Positions 54,207 through 63,968 of a DNA stretch of 64,000 nucleotides are shown here, in pieces. The notes beneath the pieces are model-generated. The model did no database searches. It was not told the origin of the DNA and saw only the letters and a program-made list of their open reading frames with translations. Position 1 is the stretch's first letter, and each line of letters opens with the position of its first letter. The translations under genes were made by a program, and so were the position numbers. Source of the stretch: Alphaproteobacteria bacterium (lineage in GTDB: Bacteria; Pseudomonadota; Alphaproteobacteria; ATCC43930; CGMCC-115725); contig JAGWNF010000003.1 of NCBI GenBank assembly GCA_028871455.1, forward strand, positions 1 through 64,000, given 5' to 3'.

Positions 54207-54493
54207 CTGCGGCCGTAGAGCCGCCGTAGCTCGACCTTCGCGCGCTCGAGCACTTTCTTCTGCGCCGCCGGCAGGTTGCGGCCGGCGCGGTTGATATAGA
54301 AGTTGAGCATCGACATCGCCGACTGGAATGGCCCCGCCTTGCGGCGCGTGCTCGCTTCCGCCGAGCGTTTGAGCGAGCGCGCGATGCGTTTCGGATCGCG
54401 CCAGGTGAAGACGTCGCGGTCGAGCTCGAGCGCGGTGCTCGTCTGCGTCACTCGCTGCGACCAGCGCTTGCTGGCGCGGCGCTGGGCCGTCAC
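54203..54493 (-). CDS. DUF3175 protein
   Basis: A 96-aa basic helical protein matching DUF3175: RWSQRVTQTSTALELDRDVF, DPKRIARSLKRSAEAS, and MSMLNFYINRAGRNLPAAQK. The family is common in soil proteobacteria, often beside DNA-repair or stress genes, and is uncharacterised. Start is a GTG overlapping the next gene's stop (GTGA). Confidence 0.85.
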   Translation of the reverse strand: MTAQRRASKRWSQRVTQTSTALELDRDVFTWRDPKRIARSLKRSAEASTRRKAGPFQSAMSMLNFYINRAGRNLPAAQKKVLERAKVELRRLYGRS

Positions 54494-55434
54494 GGCGCGT
54501 AGCGCCCCAGCCGCACGGCGGTGTGGCCGCGCGCCAGCTGCTGCGACGGCATCACCAGCACGCAGTCGTCGTAAGGCGTGACCACGGCGCGGCCGCCGTC
54601 GCGCGCGATCTCGGTGCCGGCGCGCGGGATCACTTCGAGGCCGCGATAGGGCGCGGCGAAGCGGAAATCATCGCTGGCCACGGTGATCGCCTCGGTGACC
54701 TCGATGACGCGCTGCGGCGGCGCCGTAATCTCGAGCGCTTTGCGGCTGGCCTCCGGCGTCAACGCGCCGCAAGCGGCCAGGAAGCGATAGGCCGTCACGG
54801 TGGCTACGTCGGCGGCGCTCTCTTCCCAGTGCTGGCCGCATTCGACCAGCAGGGCGGCGCGCGGCGACGCCGGATCGGCGAAGGCGTCGTAGTCGCGCAG
54901 TCGCGGTCCGGCGGCGTGGCCGTGGTCGCGCACGATCACCCCCGGCGCTCGGATGCGCCGCGCGAGTTCGACGCTCTTGTCGACGATCCCGGCGAGGATC
55001 AGCGGCGCGCCGCCGTATTGCATCGAATGAAGGTCGAGCAGGTAATCGGCATTGTCGAATACCGGCCGCAGCGCCCGCGCGCGCCGGAGTTCGGTGCTGC
55101 GGCGCGGTCCGTCGAGCGTCGCGCGGTCCCACAGCCGATTCATGTCCTCGTCGAGATAACGCGATGCGTTTGGCCGCTCCGGATCGAAGCGGCGATAGGC
55201 TTCGACGTTGCAGAAGGCGAAGGTGAGGGCGCCGCGCGCCGGCGCGATCCCGTGCCGGAGCAGATGATCGAGCGCGATGGCGCCGCAGATCTCGTTGCCA
55301 TGTATCAGCGCGGCCAGCACGATGTGCGGCCCGGATACGGCGGCGCGCAGCGTCGTGACATAGGGAATGCCGGTGTTGCCGACATGAGGCGCGATGTCGG
55401 GCGCGACCAGTTCCATCGGAAAACGATCGACCAT
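54490..55434 (-). CDS. AstE/aspartoacylase-family zinc hydrolase
   Basis: A 314-aa M14-like carboxypeptidase-fold deacylase. Zinc ligands are in ALIHGNEICG (His, Glu) and LLDLHSMQYGG (His), and the catalytic Glu in LLVECGQHWEES. Relatives cleave N-acyl amino acids (N-acetylaspartate, N-succinylglutamate). Immediately after argE on the same strand, so it likely acts on acylated amino acids. I start at the ATG 5 bp after argE; the longer frame runs through argE in another frame. Confidence 0.85.
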   Translation of the reverse strand: MVDRFPMELVAPDIAPHVGNTGIPYVTTLRAAVSGPHIVLAALIHGNEICGAIALDHLLRHGIAPARGALTFAFCNVEAYRRFDPERPNASRYLDEDMNRLWDRATLDGPRRSTELRRARALRPVFDNADYLLDLHSMQYGGAPLILAGIVDKSVELARRIRAPGVIVRDHGHAAGPRLRDYDAFADPASPRAALLVECGQHWEESAADVATVTAYRFLAACGALTPEASRKALEITAPPQRVIEVTEAITVASDDFRFAAPYRGLEVIPRAGTEIARDGGRAVVTPYDDCVLVMPSQQLARGHTAVRLGRYAP

Positions 55435-55439
55435 GACGC

Positions 55440-56594
55440 TCAACGCGCGCAACGCTCCAGCAGCCGGCGCATGAAAGCCTCGCATTGCTTCACCTGGTCG
55501 AGGGCGATGAATTCGTCCGGCCGGTGCGCCTGCTCGATCGAGCCGGGACCGCAGATCACGGTGGGAATGCCGCCCTGCTGGTAGAGGCCGCCTTCGGTGG
55601 TGTAGCTCACCTTGCCGGCGGCGTTGGCGCCCGACAGCGCGCCGGCGAGCTGCGCGATCTCGGCGTCGGGCGCGGTCGAGAGCGGCGGCGTGACGTTGAG
55701 CTCCTCGAAGACGATGCCGGCCTCGCGGCTCACCGCCTGCATTTCCGGCAACAGCGTTCGCGCGAAGCGTTCGAGCTCGACGCGCATCGCCTCGGCGTCG
55801 TCGCCGGGCAGATCGCGGATCTCGAACTCGAAGCGGCAATCGCGCGGCACGATGTTGAGCGCAATGCCGCCCTGGATCGTGCCGACATGGATGGTGCTGT
55901 AGGGCGGTATGAAATCGCGGTCGAACGGGCCTTCCTTGCGCCGCTGTCGCGCCATCGCTTTCAGATGCGCGACGATCTCCGCCGCCGCTTCGACCGCGTT
56001 GACGCCGGCATGGGCCAGCGCCGAGTGGCTCTCGTGGCCGCGCACGCGGCAGAGATAGCTGCGCTTGCCTTTATTGGCGATCACCGGCTGCATCATCGTC
56101 GGCTCGCCGATGATGCACAGCCGCGGCCGCACCGTGCGCTTCGCCAGCGCTGCGATCAGCGGCCGCACGCCGAGGCAGCCGACTTCCTCGTCATAGGTGA
56201 TGCCGAGATGGATCGGCGTCTTGAGCTTGGCGGCGGCGAACTCCGGCACCAGCGCGAGCACGACGGCGATGAAGCTCTTCATGTCCGAGCTGCCGCGCGC
56301 GTAGAGCCGGCCGTCCTTCTCGGTTGCCTGGAACGGCTCCGAATGCCAGTCCTGGCCGTCGACCGGCACGACGTCGCTGTGGCCGGAGAGCATGAGTCCC
56401 GGCTTGTCGGACGGGCCGATGGTGGCGAACAGGTTCGCCTTGCGCCGCGGCCCGTCGAACACCAGCTCGGACTTGATATCGAAGCCGTCGAGCCAGTCGC
56501 GCGCGAAGTCGATCAGCTTGAGATTGCTCTCGCGGCTGGTGGTATCGAAGCCCACCAGCTTGCGGATCATTTCGACCGGCGTCAGTGACTTCAT
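55440..56594 (-). CDS. argE: Acetylornithine deacetylase
   Basis: The 384-aa M20-family dizinc enzyme removes the acetyl group from N-acetylornithine in arginine synthesis. Zinc ligands and catalytic residues are in LSGHSDVVPVDG, SSDMKSFIAV, YDEEVGCLGVR, and IGEPTMMQPVI. The C-terminal SIEQAHRPDEFI also fits the family. Paired with the AstE-like deacylase. Confidence 0.93.
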   Translation of the reverse strand: MKSLTPVEMIRKLVGFDTTSRESNLKLIDFARDWLDGFDIKSELVFDGPRRKANLFATIGPSDKPGLMLSGHSDVVPVDGQDWHSEPFQATEKDGRLYARGSSDMKSFIAVVLALVPEFAAAKLKTPIHLGITYDEEVGCLGVRPLIAALAKRTVRPRLCIIGEPTMMQPVIANKGKRSYLCRVRGHESHSALAHAGVNAVEAAAEIVAHLKAMARQRRKEGPFDRDFIPPYSTIHVGTIQGGIALNIVPRDCRFEFEIRDLPGDDAEAMRVELERFARTLLPEMQAVSREAGIVFEELNVTPPLSTAPDAEIAQLAGALSGANAAGKVSYTTEGGLYQQGGIPTVICGPGSIEQAHRPDEFIALDQVKQCEAFMRRLLERCAR

Positions 56595-56673
56595 CGTGTC
56601 ACTATGCCCTAGCGCTACCGGACCGCGCTAGACTGTGCCGGCTTGCGGCTTGCGACTGTCAGGGGTGCATCGC

Positions 56674-57327
56674 ATGGATAACTCTGCGCCGATGCCTGTC
56701 GATCGCCCAGTGCTGCTCCGGCGCGCCATCGCGCTCGAGTGGTTCACCGTGGCATGGATGATCGTCGAGGCTGCGGTCGGCGTCTGGGCCGGCGTCGCGG
56801 TGAACAGTCTCAGCATCATGGCGTTCGGCATCGACAGCGTGATCGAGCTGGCCTCGGCGGCGGTGCTGCTGTGGCGCCTGATCGCCGAGCTGCATCAGCA
56901 CGCCGCCTTCGCCGAGGTCACCGAACAGACGGCGCGCCGGCTGGCCGGCGTGTTGCTGCTGGCGCTCGCGGCCTACATCGTCGCCGGCGCGGCCTGGCGG
57001 TTGTGGAACCGCAGCGGCCAGAACTTCTCGCTCGCCGGCCTCGTCATCGTCGTGATCGCGGTGCCGTTGATGTACGTGCTGGCGCACAGGAAGATGACGC
57101 TGGCCGACGCGCTCGAGAGCCGCGCGCTGCACGCCGACGCCGTGCAGTCGATCGCCTGCGGCTATCTGTCGTTTGCCGTCGCCGTCGGTCTCTTGGCCCA
57201 GCTCGCGGTCGGTGCCTGGTGGGTCGACGTCGCTACTTCGGTCGCGATCCTGTATTTCGTCATCCAGGAAGGCCGTGAGGCGCTGGCGGGTGAGGATCAC
57301 GACGGCGAGCCGTCGGGCACGCCTTGA
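56674..57327 (+). CDS. CDF-like cation transporter, short form
   Basis: A 217-aa membrane protein with six helices. The second and fifth helices carry CDF-type charged residues (AFGIDSVIELASAAVLLW and SRALHADAVQSIACGYLSFA). The cytosolic C-terminal domain of classic CDF exporters is missing, leaving a short acidic tail. It probably exports Zn, Mn or Co. ATG at 56674 chosen over an upstream GTG. Confidence 0.8.
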   Translation: MDNSAPMPVDRPVLLRRAIALEWFTVAWMIVEAAVGVWAGVAVNSLSIMAFGIDSVIELASAAVLLWRLIAELHQHAAFAEVTEQTARRLAGVLLLALAAYIVAGAAWRLWNRSGQNFSLAGLVIVVIAVPLMYVLAHRKMTLADALESRALHADAVQSIACGYLSFAVAVGLLAQLAVGAWWVDVATSVAILYFVIQEGREALAGEDHDGEPSGTP

Positions 57328-57474
57328 TCATGCGAGGTTCAGAGCCAGCGGTGCTTGACTTTGATGCAAGTCAATGTCGGCGGGATGGGCACTTGCAATG
57401 ATTGCTCGACGAGCGCGATGGTGCGAGGTTCGCGCTGCGCGCGCCACCGATATAACTGGATCGAGGAGACGACG

Positions 57475-57840
57475 ATGATAGAGGCTCTCTCCGGCTTTCC
57501 CGACAACGTCGTCGCGATGCGCGCCAAGGGACACGTAACGCGCAAGGATTACGAAGATGTTCTGGTGCCGAAAGTGCGCGACGCCTTCGCGCATCGGCAA
57601 AAAATTCGCTGCTTCTACGAGCTCGGGCCGGAGTTCACGGGCTTCGATCCCGGCGCGATGTGGGAGGATTTCAAGCTCGGCATCGGCCATATCGCCGGCT
57701 GGGAGCGGATCGCCGTCGTCACCGACGTCGACTGGATCAAGCACGTGATGAACGCCTTCCGCTTCATCATGCCCGGCGAAATCCGGCTTTTCGGCACGAG
57801 CCAGGCCGCCGAGGCGCGGCGCTGGATCGCCGCTCCCTAG
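57475..57840 (+). CDS. SpoIIAA-like (STAS-fold) protein
   Basis: A 121-aa protein of the SpoIIAA-like group: MIEALSGFPDNVVAMRAKGH, VTRKDYEDVLVPKV, IRCFYELGPEFTGFDPGAMW and IAVVTDVDWIKHVMNAF. These CRAL-TRIO/STAS-like domains bind small hydrophobic ligands or act as anti-anti-sigma-like switches. GAGGAG precedes the ATG. Confidence 0.85.
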   Translation: MIEALSGFPDNVVAMRAKGHVTRKDYEDVLVPKVRDAFAHRQKIRCFYELGPEFTGFDPGAMWEDFKLGIGHIAGWERIAVVTDVDWIKHVMNAFRFIMPGEIRLFGTSQAAEARRWIAAP

Positions 57841-57940
57841 GCGCCGGCGGACGGGAGCTCGCCGTCGCCAAAATTTCACAAGGCGCTGCTATCGCTGGGC
57901 TTGGCGGCCGACCGCTGACCGAACCGGGAGGGGCAGGGCG

Positions 57941-59911
57941 ATGAGACCGAGGCATTTCATGCTGGCGATCGCCGCGGCATTGGCCGCGCTGGCGCCGGCG
58001 AGCGGATCGCCGGCCGACGCCGTCGATTACCATGCGGCGGCGCCGGGACCGGATGTCGCGCCTTATGTCGTGCCGGCGGCGAAGGAGCCCAAGCTCGCGA
58101 CCGCCGCGCTGTGGCGGCTGCTGCGCCGACGCGTCAAATACGTCTTCGTCATCTACCAGGAGAACCGCTCCTTCGATTCCTATTTCGGCACCTTTCCCGG
58201 CGCCGACGGCCTGTTCTCGCGTCCCGCGAAAGACACGCCCGGCTTCGGTCAGCCGCTGATCGACACCGACGGTACCGTCGGCACAATTCATCCCTTCCGC
58301 ATCGGTCCGGCGCAGTTCGCCGCCGACACCGACGACATCGACCATTCGCACAGCCGCATCGTCGCCAAGATGCACGTCGTCGCCGGCACGGCGCGCATGA
58401 ACCGCTTCGCCCTCGTCGAGGAACGCAAATATTCGCCGTTCGGCCGACCGTCGCTCAAGGCCAAGCAGTTCGGCGAGCTCGCCATGGCCTACGAGGACTG
58501 CGACACGGTGCCGCTGCTGTGGCGCTACGCCGACCGCTTCGTGCTCTTCGATCACATCTTCCAGCTCACCACGGGTCCATCGACGCCGGGCAATCTTTCG
58601 ATCATCGCGGCGCAGACCGGCGAGACCCAATGGGTGCTTCACCCGCAAGAGGCCTATCGCCTCGACGGCGACAAAGGCATGGGCGTGCCGGCGCTGAGCG
58701 ACGCCGATCCGTTCTGGGGCTCGCAGCTCGACAACTCGTTGCACAAGATGCCGGTCAATCCGCGGGACATCAAAGGCAAGGCGCTTTACGACGTGCAGCG
58801 CAATCTCACCTTCGCGTCGCTGCCGCTGACGCTCCAGGGCAAGAATCTCGCGGCGACGACCAAGTCCGACACCGATCCCGACGACGATCTCGACGATGTC
58901 CGCCGCGACATTCCCGCCATCACCGCCAGCGGCAAGGCCCGTATCGCCTTCGGCTGGTACGAGGAGGGTTACGACCGCGAGCCCACCGATCCCGGGCCGG
59001 TCGACGCCGAAGGGACGCACGCTTCCTACATCGCGCATCATAACGGTCCGCAGTATTTCGGCTACGTCGCCAATAATCCCGAGATGCGCGCGGACCTGCA
59101 CGGCTTGCAGGATTTCTTCGACGCGATCGATCGCCACACCCTGCCGAAAGGCGGCGGCCTGTTCTACGTCAAGGGAGGCTACCAGAACACGCTCGGCCTC
59201 AAGCCGGCCGATCCCGATCCCAAGGTGCAGAAGAATTTTGTCGGCGACGACGACCATCCGGCCTACTCGGACGCGCAGATCAGCGAGGCGCTGGTCGCGA
59301 CCGCGATCGACAAGATCGCCGCCAGCCCCTATTGGCCGGAGAGCGTGATCATCGTGACTTGGGATGATTCCGAGGGCGATTACGACCACGTACCGCCGCC
59401 GATCCACTCGCGCGGGCCGGACGGCAGCATCATCACCGACGGGCCGCGCGTGCCGCTGCTGATGATCTCGCCCTTCGCCCGCGCGCACGCGGTGGCGCAC
59501 GCCACCGGCGACCATGCCTCGGTGGTGAAGTTCGTCGACCGCCTGTTCGACCGCACGCCGCTCGCCCTGCTGCCCGATGAAAAACGGGCGCGCGAGCTCG
59601 GCCGTGCGAAATTCGGCCAGACCAATCTCGGCCCGGCCGACGCGCTGACGCCCGACGTGACCGATCTGTCGTCGGCGTTCGATCCGGCGCGGCTCGTCGG
59701 CAAGGCGCCGCCGCTGCCGGCGAGCTATGCCGCGGTGCCGGAAAATCTGGTGACGACGCTGCCCGGAGCGAGCGGCTATGGCTGCCGGGCGCTCGGCATC
59801 ACGCCGGTCGATATCGCGCTCGGCATCCGCAACGCGATTCCGCCGGATTTCAACCCGCGGCCCAAGACCGATCCGACCGAGAAGAAGACGCCGGCGACGC
59901 AAGCGCCGTAG
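57941..59911 (+). CDS. Secreted phosphoesterase (acid phosphatase / phospholipase C family)
   Basis: A 656-aa exported enzyme. After a signal peptide (MLAIAAALAALAPASGSPAD) comes the family core: VFVIYQENRSFDSYFGTFPG (metal ligands), TTGPSTPGNLSIIAAQTGET, and VTWDDSEGDYDHVPPP with RVPLLMISPFARAHAV near the end. Such alkaline-phosphatase-superfamily enzymes hydrolyse phosphodiesters or phosphomonoesters in the periplasm. GGGAGGGG ribosome site. Confidence 0.9.
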   Translation: MRPRHFMLAIAAALAALAPASGSPADAVDYHAAAPGPDVAPYVVPAAKEPKLATAALWRLLRRRVKYVFVIYQENRSFDSYFGTFPGADGLFSRPAKDTPGFGQPLIDTDGTVGTIHPFRIGPAQFAADTDDIDHSHSRIVAKMHVVAGTARMNRFALVEERKYSPFGRPSLKAKQFGELAMAYEDCDTVPLLWRYADRFVLFDHIFQLTTGPSTPGNLSIIAAQTGETQWVLHPQEAYRLDGDKGMGVPALSDADPFWGSQLDNSLHKMPVNPRDIKGKALYDVQRNLTFASLPLTLQGKNLAATTKSDTDPDDDLDDVRRDIPAITASGKARIAFGWYEEGYDREPTDPGPVDAEGTHASYIAHHNGPQYFGYVANNPEMRADLHGLQDFFDAIDRHTLPKGGGLFYVKGGYQNTLGLKPADPDPKVQKNFVGDDDHPAYSDAQISEALVATAIDKIAASPYWPESVIIVTWDDSEGDYDHVPPPIHSRGPDGSIITDGPRVPLLMISPFARAHAVAHATGDHASVVKFVDRLFDRTPLALLPDEKRARELGRAKFGQTNLGPADALTPDVTDLSSAFDPARLVGKAPPLPASYAAVPENLVTTLPGASGYGCRALGITPVDIALGIRNAIPPDFNPRPKTDPTEKKTPATQAP

Positions 59912-59938
59912 GAGCGCTCGCCGAACCGGCAACGACGC

Positions 59939-60709
59939 CTAGGCCGAGAACTGCTCCTTCATCACCCGTTCGGCGAAATTGTGTTCCGGATCGAACAGCA
60001 GGGTGAAGGATACGTCGCGCGTCTGCCGGACGTCGACCGTCAGCACGTCGCGCACTTCGGTGTAGTCGGCGACGGCGGCGACCGGCCGGCGCTCGGGATC
60101 GAGCGTGTCGAAGTGAAACTGCGCGGTCTCCGGCAGCAACGCGCCGCGCCAGCGCCGCGGCCGAAACGCGCTCACCGGCGTCAGCGCCAGCAGGTTGGAG
60201 CCGAGCGGAACGATCGTTCCATGCGCCGACAGGTTGTAGGCGGTGCTGCCGAGCGGCGTCGCCACCAGCACGCCGTCGGCCATCAGCTCGGGCAACCGCA
60301 CTTGGCCATCGACGCTGATTTTGACCTTGGCGACCTGGCGGCCCTGGCGCGAGATCGACACTTCGTTGATTGCCAACGCGCTATGGCTCTGGCCGCGCGC
60401 GTCGCGCGCCCGCATCTCGAGCGGATGGATCTCGATCGGCTCGGCGCGAGCGATGCGCTCCTTGAGGCCGTTGAGGTTGAAGTCGTTCATCAGGAAGCCG
60501 ACGCTGCCGCGGTGCATGCCGTAGAACGGCACCTTGCGGTCGAGATAGCGATGCAGGGTCTCGAGCATGAAGCCGTCGCCGCCGAGCACGACCATGATCT
60601 CGGCCTTTTCCGGCGGCACGCCGCCGTAGCGGGCCTTGAGCTCGGCCAGCGCCTTTTTCGCTTCGGGCGCCTCGCTGGCGACGAAGCCTATGGTTCGGTC
60701 GGCCGCCAC
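59939..60709 (-). CDS. nadK: NAD kinase
   Basis: The 256-aa enzyme phosphorylates NAD to NADP. Motifs: GGDG in IMVVLGGDGFMLETLHRYLD, LINDFNLNG-type segment (FLMNDFNLNGLKERIARAEP) and TPLGSTAYNLSAHGTIVPLG. Start is a GTG 8 bp after moaA; no ATG is available in frame before the core. The same-strand spacing to moaA suggests an operon. Confidence 0.9.
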   Translation of the reverse strand: MAADRTIGFVASEAPEAKKALAELKARYGGVPPEKAEIMVVLGGDGFMLETLHRYLDRKVPFYGMHRGSVGFLMNDFNLNGLKERIARAEPIEIHPLEMRARDARGQSHSALAINEVSISRQGRQVAKVKISVDGQVRLPELMADGVLVATPLGSTAYNLSAHGTIVPLGSNLLALTPVSAFRPRRWRGALLPETAQFHFDTLDPERRPVAAVADYTEVRDVLTVDVRQTRDVSFTLLFDPEHNFAERVMKEQFSA

Positions 60710-60717
60710 GGATCGAA

Positions 60718-61725
60718 TCAGCCGCCGGTGACGCTCATGTGACGCGGCACCGCCGGCGCCGCGTGCCGCCGATCGATGACGAAGTCGTGCCCCTTGGGCT
60801 TGCGCGCGATGGCCGCGCGGATCGCCGCGTCGAGCAGCGTGTCGCTCTCCGAGGCGCGCAGCGGCGCGCGCAAATCGGCGGCGTCCTGTTGGCCGAGACA
60901 CATATAGAGCGTGCCGGTGCAGGTCAGCCGCACGCGGTTGCAACTCTCGCAGAAATTATGCGTGAGCGGCGTGATGAATCCGAGCTTGCGGCCGGTCTCG
61001 CGCACCACCGTGTAGCGCGCCGGTCCGCCGGTGCGATAGTCAGTCTCGTCGAGCGTCCACCTGGTTTTGAGCTTGGCGCGCACGAGCGAGAGGGGCAGGT
61101 ACTGGTCGAGCCGCGCGCCTTCGCCGATCTCGCCCATCGGCATGACCTCGATCAGGCAAAGATCGAAGCCCTGCTCGCCGCACCAGCCGATGAGCCGGTC
61201 GAACTCGTCGTCGTTGACGCCCTTGAGCGCCACGGTGTTGATCTTGACCGCGAGGCCGGCCTCCTGCGCCGCGCGCAGACCGTCGAGCACCTGCGGCAGC
61301 TTGCCCCAGCGGGTGATCGTGGCGAATTTCTCCGGATCGAGCGTATCGAGCGAAACGTTGATCCGCTTCATGCCGGCGGCTTTGAGCTCGGCCGCGTATT
61401 TCACGAGCTGGCTGCCGTTGGTGGTGAGCGTCAGCTCGTCGAGGGCGCCGGTCGTCAGGTGCCGGCCGAGCGCGCGGATCAGCGCCATGACGTTGCGCCG
61501 GACCAGCGGCTCGCCGCCGGTGAGGCGGAGCTTGCGCACGCCCAGGCGCACGAAGGCGCTTGCCGCGCGGTCGAGCTCCTCGAGCGTCAGGATATCGGCT
61601 TTGGGCAGGAACGCCATGTCCTCGGCCATGCAATAGACGCAGCGGAAGTCGCAGCGGTCGGTGACCGAGACCCGCAGATAGGTGATATGGCGGCCGAAGG
61701 GATCGATCATATCCATGTGAGACAT
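60718..61725 (-). CDS. moaA: GTP 3',8-cyclase (molybdenum cofactor)
   Basis: A 335-aa radical SAM enzyme starting molybdopterin synthesis from GTP. The N-terminal cluster is CDFRCVYC (about residues 24-31), followed by [10 protein letters not shown]; the second cluster cysteines are in [20 protein letters not shown]. The C-terminal GG pair (SVTGG) that activates the enzyme is present. ATGs at codons 1, 4 and 6 are all possible starts. Confidence 0.96.
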   Translation of the reverse strand: MSHMDMIDPFGRHITYLRVSVTDRCDFRCVYCMAEDMAFLPKADILTLEELDRAASAFVRLGVRKLRLTGGEPLVRRNVMALIRALGRHLTTGALDELTLTTNGSQLVKYAAELKAAGMKRINVSLDTLDPEKFATITRWGKLPQVLDGLRAAQEAGLAVKINTVALKGVNDDEFDRLIGWCGEQGFDLCLIEVMPMGEIGEGARLDQYLPLSLVRAKLKTRWTLDETDYRTGGPARYTVVRETGRKLGFITPLTHNFCESCNRVRLTCTGTLYMCLGQQDAADLRAPLRASESDTLLDAAIRAAIARKPKGHDFVIDRRHAAPAVPRHMSVTGG

Positions 61726-61857
61726 ATAAGACGGTGCGGCCGCCTAGCATAGCGTCGGCGGCGGAATTGTCGCCCCTGATTTCCGCGTGGGTATTCAGGG
61801 GTTTGGGGACGGCCGCGCGACCTTGCACCTGTCACGCGCAAGGCCCATCATCTTGAT

Positions 61858-62739
61858 ATGAAAGAATTCACCGTCCGGCCCAATCCCGACGATCCGCGGC
61901 TGACGCGCACGGTTGCGGGCGTCGACGAGAGCGGCAAGCACATCGAAACCCAGGTGGTCGTCGAGCGGCCGCTGACCCTGTTCCTCAACGGACAGGAGGT
62001 CGTCACCATGATGACGGTCGGCGATTATCCCGATTATCTCGCCGTCGGCTATCTCATCAACCAGAACATGCTGCGGCCGGACGACGTCATTACCAGCATC
62101 GACTACGACGACGAGCTCGAGACCGTCGTGGTGCGCACCGAGCGCAAGACCGATTACGAGAAGAAGCTCAGGAAGAAGACGCTCACTTCGGGCTGCGCCC
62201 AGGGTACGGTCTTCGGCGACCTGATGGAGAAGTTCGACGACGTGCGGCTCGATCCCGATGCCGTGATCAAGACGTCGTGGCTCTATGCGCTGACCAAGAA
62301 GATCAACACCGCGCCCAGCCTCTATCTCGCCGCCGGCGCGATCCACGGCTGCGTGCTCTGCGAGGAGGATCGGCCGCTGGTGTACATGGAGGACGTCGGC
62401 CGGCACAACGCCATCGACAAGATCGCCGGCTACATGCGCATGAATAAAGTCTCGCCCAGGGGCAAGATCTTCTACACCACCGGGCGCCTGACGTCGGAAA
62501 TGGTGATCAAGACGGTGCAGATGGGGATTCCGATCCTGGTGTCGCGCTCGGGATTCACCGCCTGGGGCGTCGAGCTCGCACGCCAGGCGAATCTGACGCT
62601 GATCGGCCGCGCCAAAGGCAAGCGCTTCGTCGCGCTCGCGGGCGAAGGGCGCATCGTGCGCGACGACGACGGCGTCCGTGTCGACAGCGAGAACCCGCGC
62701 CATCAGCGCAAGGCCTCGCTCGCCGAGGACGCGGTGTGA
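61858..62739 (+). CDS. fdhD: Formate dehydrogenase accessory sulfurtransferase
   Basis: A 293-aa FdhD-family protein: VVVERPLTLFLNGQEVVTMM, YLINQNMLRPDDVI, AAGAIHGCVLCEEDRPLVYM, EDVGRHNAIDKIAGYMRM and FYTTGRLTSEMVIKTVQMGI. FdhD passes sulfur to the Mo cofactor of formate dehydrogenase. The usual CxxC pair is reduced to a single Cys in TSGCAQGTVFGD, as in a known subgroup. It is coupled to mobA. Confidence 0.92.
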   Translation: MKEFTVRPNPDDPRLTRTVAGVDESGKHIETQVVVERPLTLFLNGQEVVTMMTVGDYPDYLAVGYLINQNMLRPDDVITSIDYDDELETVVVRTERKTDYEKKLRKKTLTSGCAQGTVFGDLMEKFDDVRLDPDAVIKTSWLYALTKKINTAPSLYLAAGAIHGCVLCEEDRPLVYMEDVGRHNAIDKIAGYMRMNKVSPRGKIFYTTGRLTSEMVIKTVQMGIPILVSRSGFTAWGVELARQANLTLIGRAKGKRFVALAGEGRIVRDDDGVRVDSENPRHQRKASLAEDAV

Positions 62740-63383
62740 CTGAGCCCGCGATGAAAATCGCGGGCGTGTTGCTGGCGGGCGGCCTGTCGCGCCGGATGGG
62801 CGGCGGCGACAAGTCGCTGCGCGTCTTGGCGGGCGCCAGCATTCTCGAGCGCGTGATCGCCCGCGCGCGCCCGCAGGTCGCGGCTCTGGTCCTCAACGCC
62901 AACGGCGATCCCGCGCGGTTCGCCGTTTTCGGTCTGCCGGTGGTTGCCGACAGCATTCCGGATTTTGCCGGGCCGCTGGCCGGCGTGCTTGCCGGTCTCG
63001 ATTGGGCAACCGCGAACGTCGCCGGCGTAACGCATGTCGCCAGCTTCGCCACCGACGCGCCTTTTCTGCCGACCGATCTGGTTGCGCGCCTGACCGCGGC
63101 GGTGAGCGACGGCAAACACGATCTCGCCTGCGCCGCGTCAAACGGCAGGCCGCATCCGGTATTCGGCTTATGGCCGCTGTCGCTGCGCGAGGATTTGCGC
63201 ACGGCGCTGACGGCGGGCATCCGCAAGGTCGACCAATGGACGGCGCGGCACCGGCTGGCGGTCGTTGAATTCGCCGCGCAGTCCTACGATCCGTTCTTCA
63301 ATGCTAACACGCCTGAGGATCTCCGCGAGGGCGAGCGCGTCAGCCGCCAGGCAGATGTCGGGCGCCGCGTGGCGCCGGGCTGA
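62736..63383 (+). CDS. mobA: Molybdenum cofactor guanylyltransferase
   Basis: A 215-aa enzyme that joins GMP to the molybdenum cofactor for DMSO-reductase-family enzymes. Signature: AGVLLAGGLSRRMGGGDKSL, and the NTP-transferase core VADSIPDFAGPLAGVLAGLD, FATDAPFLPTDLV. It starts with a GTG overlapping fdhD as GTGA, or the ATG five codons later. Confidence 0.93.
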   Translation: MTEPAMKIAGVLLAGGLSRRMGGGDKSLRVLAGASILERVIARARPQVAALVLNANGDPARFAVFGLPVVADSIPDFAGPLAGVLAGLDWATANVAGVTHVASFATDAPFLPTDLVARLTAAVSDGKHDLACAASNGRPHPVFGLWPLSLREDLRTALTAGIRKVDQWTARHRLAVVEFAAQSYDPFFNANTPEDLREGERVSRQADVGRRVAPG

Positions 63384-63403
63384 ACGCGCGGCGGGGGCGG
63401 GGG

Positions 63404-63922
63404 ATGGTGCGGACAAACTGGCGGAGCATGACGGCGGCGCTCGGCGCGCTTTGCGCGCTCGCCGCCTGCACGACGCCGCCGGCGACGCCGCAGGCGATGA
63501 CCGCGGCCGACGCGCCTGCGCCCAAGCCCAACTGGGTGGTGAAGCGCGCGGTTGCGGTCGGCAACGTCACCGACGCATCGGGCCATTCGGCCGTCACGGC
63601 CGAGGCGTTCCGTCAGGCGTTGGAGCAGAGCCTGGCCGCCGCCAACTATCTTGCCGATGGACCGAAGGCGCATTATCGCCTCGACGCCTCGCTGCAGGAG
63701 ATCGACCAGCCGCCGTTCACGCTCACCGAGAACGTCACCGTCACGTCGACCGTGCTTTATCGGCTGACCGGACACGGCACCAACGCGCAATACTCGGTCA
63801 CGAGTACCGCTACCGCGACCTTCGACGATGCCGCGATCTTCGGCAAGCGGGTGCAGCTCGCCAGCGAACGCGCGCTGCACGCGAACATCGAAGCTCTGCT
63901 CGACAAACTGCAGAAGTTCTGA
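63404..63922 (+). CDS. Putative lipoprotein
   Basis: A 172-aa exported protein with lipobox CALAAC (Cys about 22) and a beta-rich domain: NWVVKRAVAVGNVTDASGHS, LAAANYLADGPKAHYRLDAS, LTENVTVTSTVLYRLTG. The fold resembles Lpp20/CsgG-like small outer-membrane lipoproteins. Function unknown; it follows mobA. Confidence 0.78.
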   Translation: MVRTNWRSMTAALGALCALAACTTPPATPQAMTAADAPAPKPNWVVKRAVAVGNVTDASGHSAVTAEAFRQALEQSLAAANYLADGPKAHYRLDASLQEIDQPPFTLTENVTVTSTVLYRLTGHGTNAQYSVTSTATATFDDAAIFGKRVQLASERALHANIEALLDKLQKF

Positions 63923-63968
63923 GCCGAGGCTGGCCCCGCGCGGGCCGGGGGTCCTATACTGCCCCGCG

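Noticed and set aside
57767-59932. A 721-aa minus-strand frame opposite the phosphoesterase gene
   Set aside because: Same shadow effect; no ribosome site or recognisable motif, while the plus strand has a full signal-peptided enzyme.
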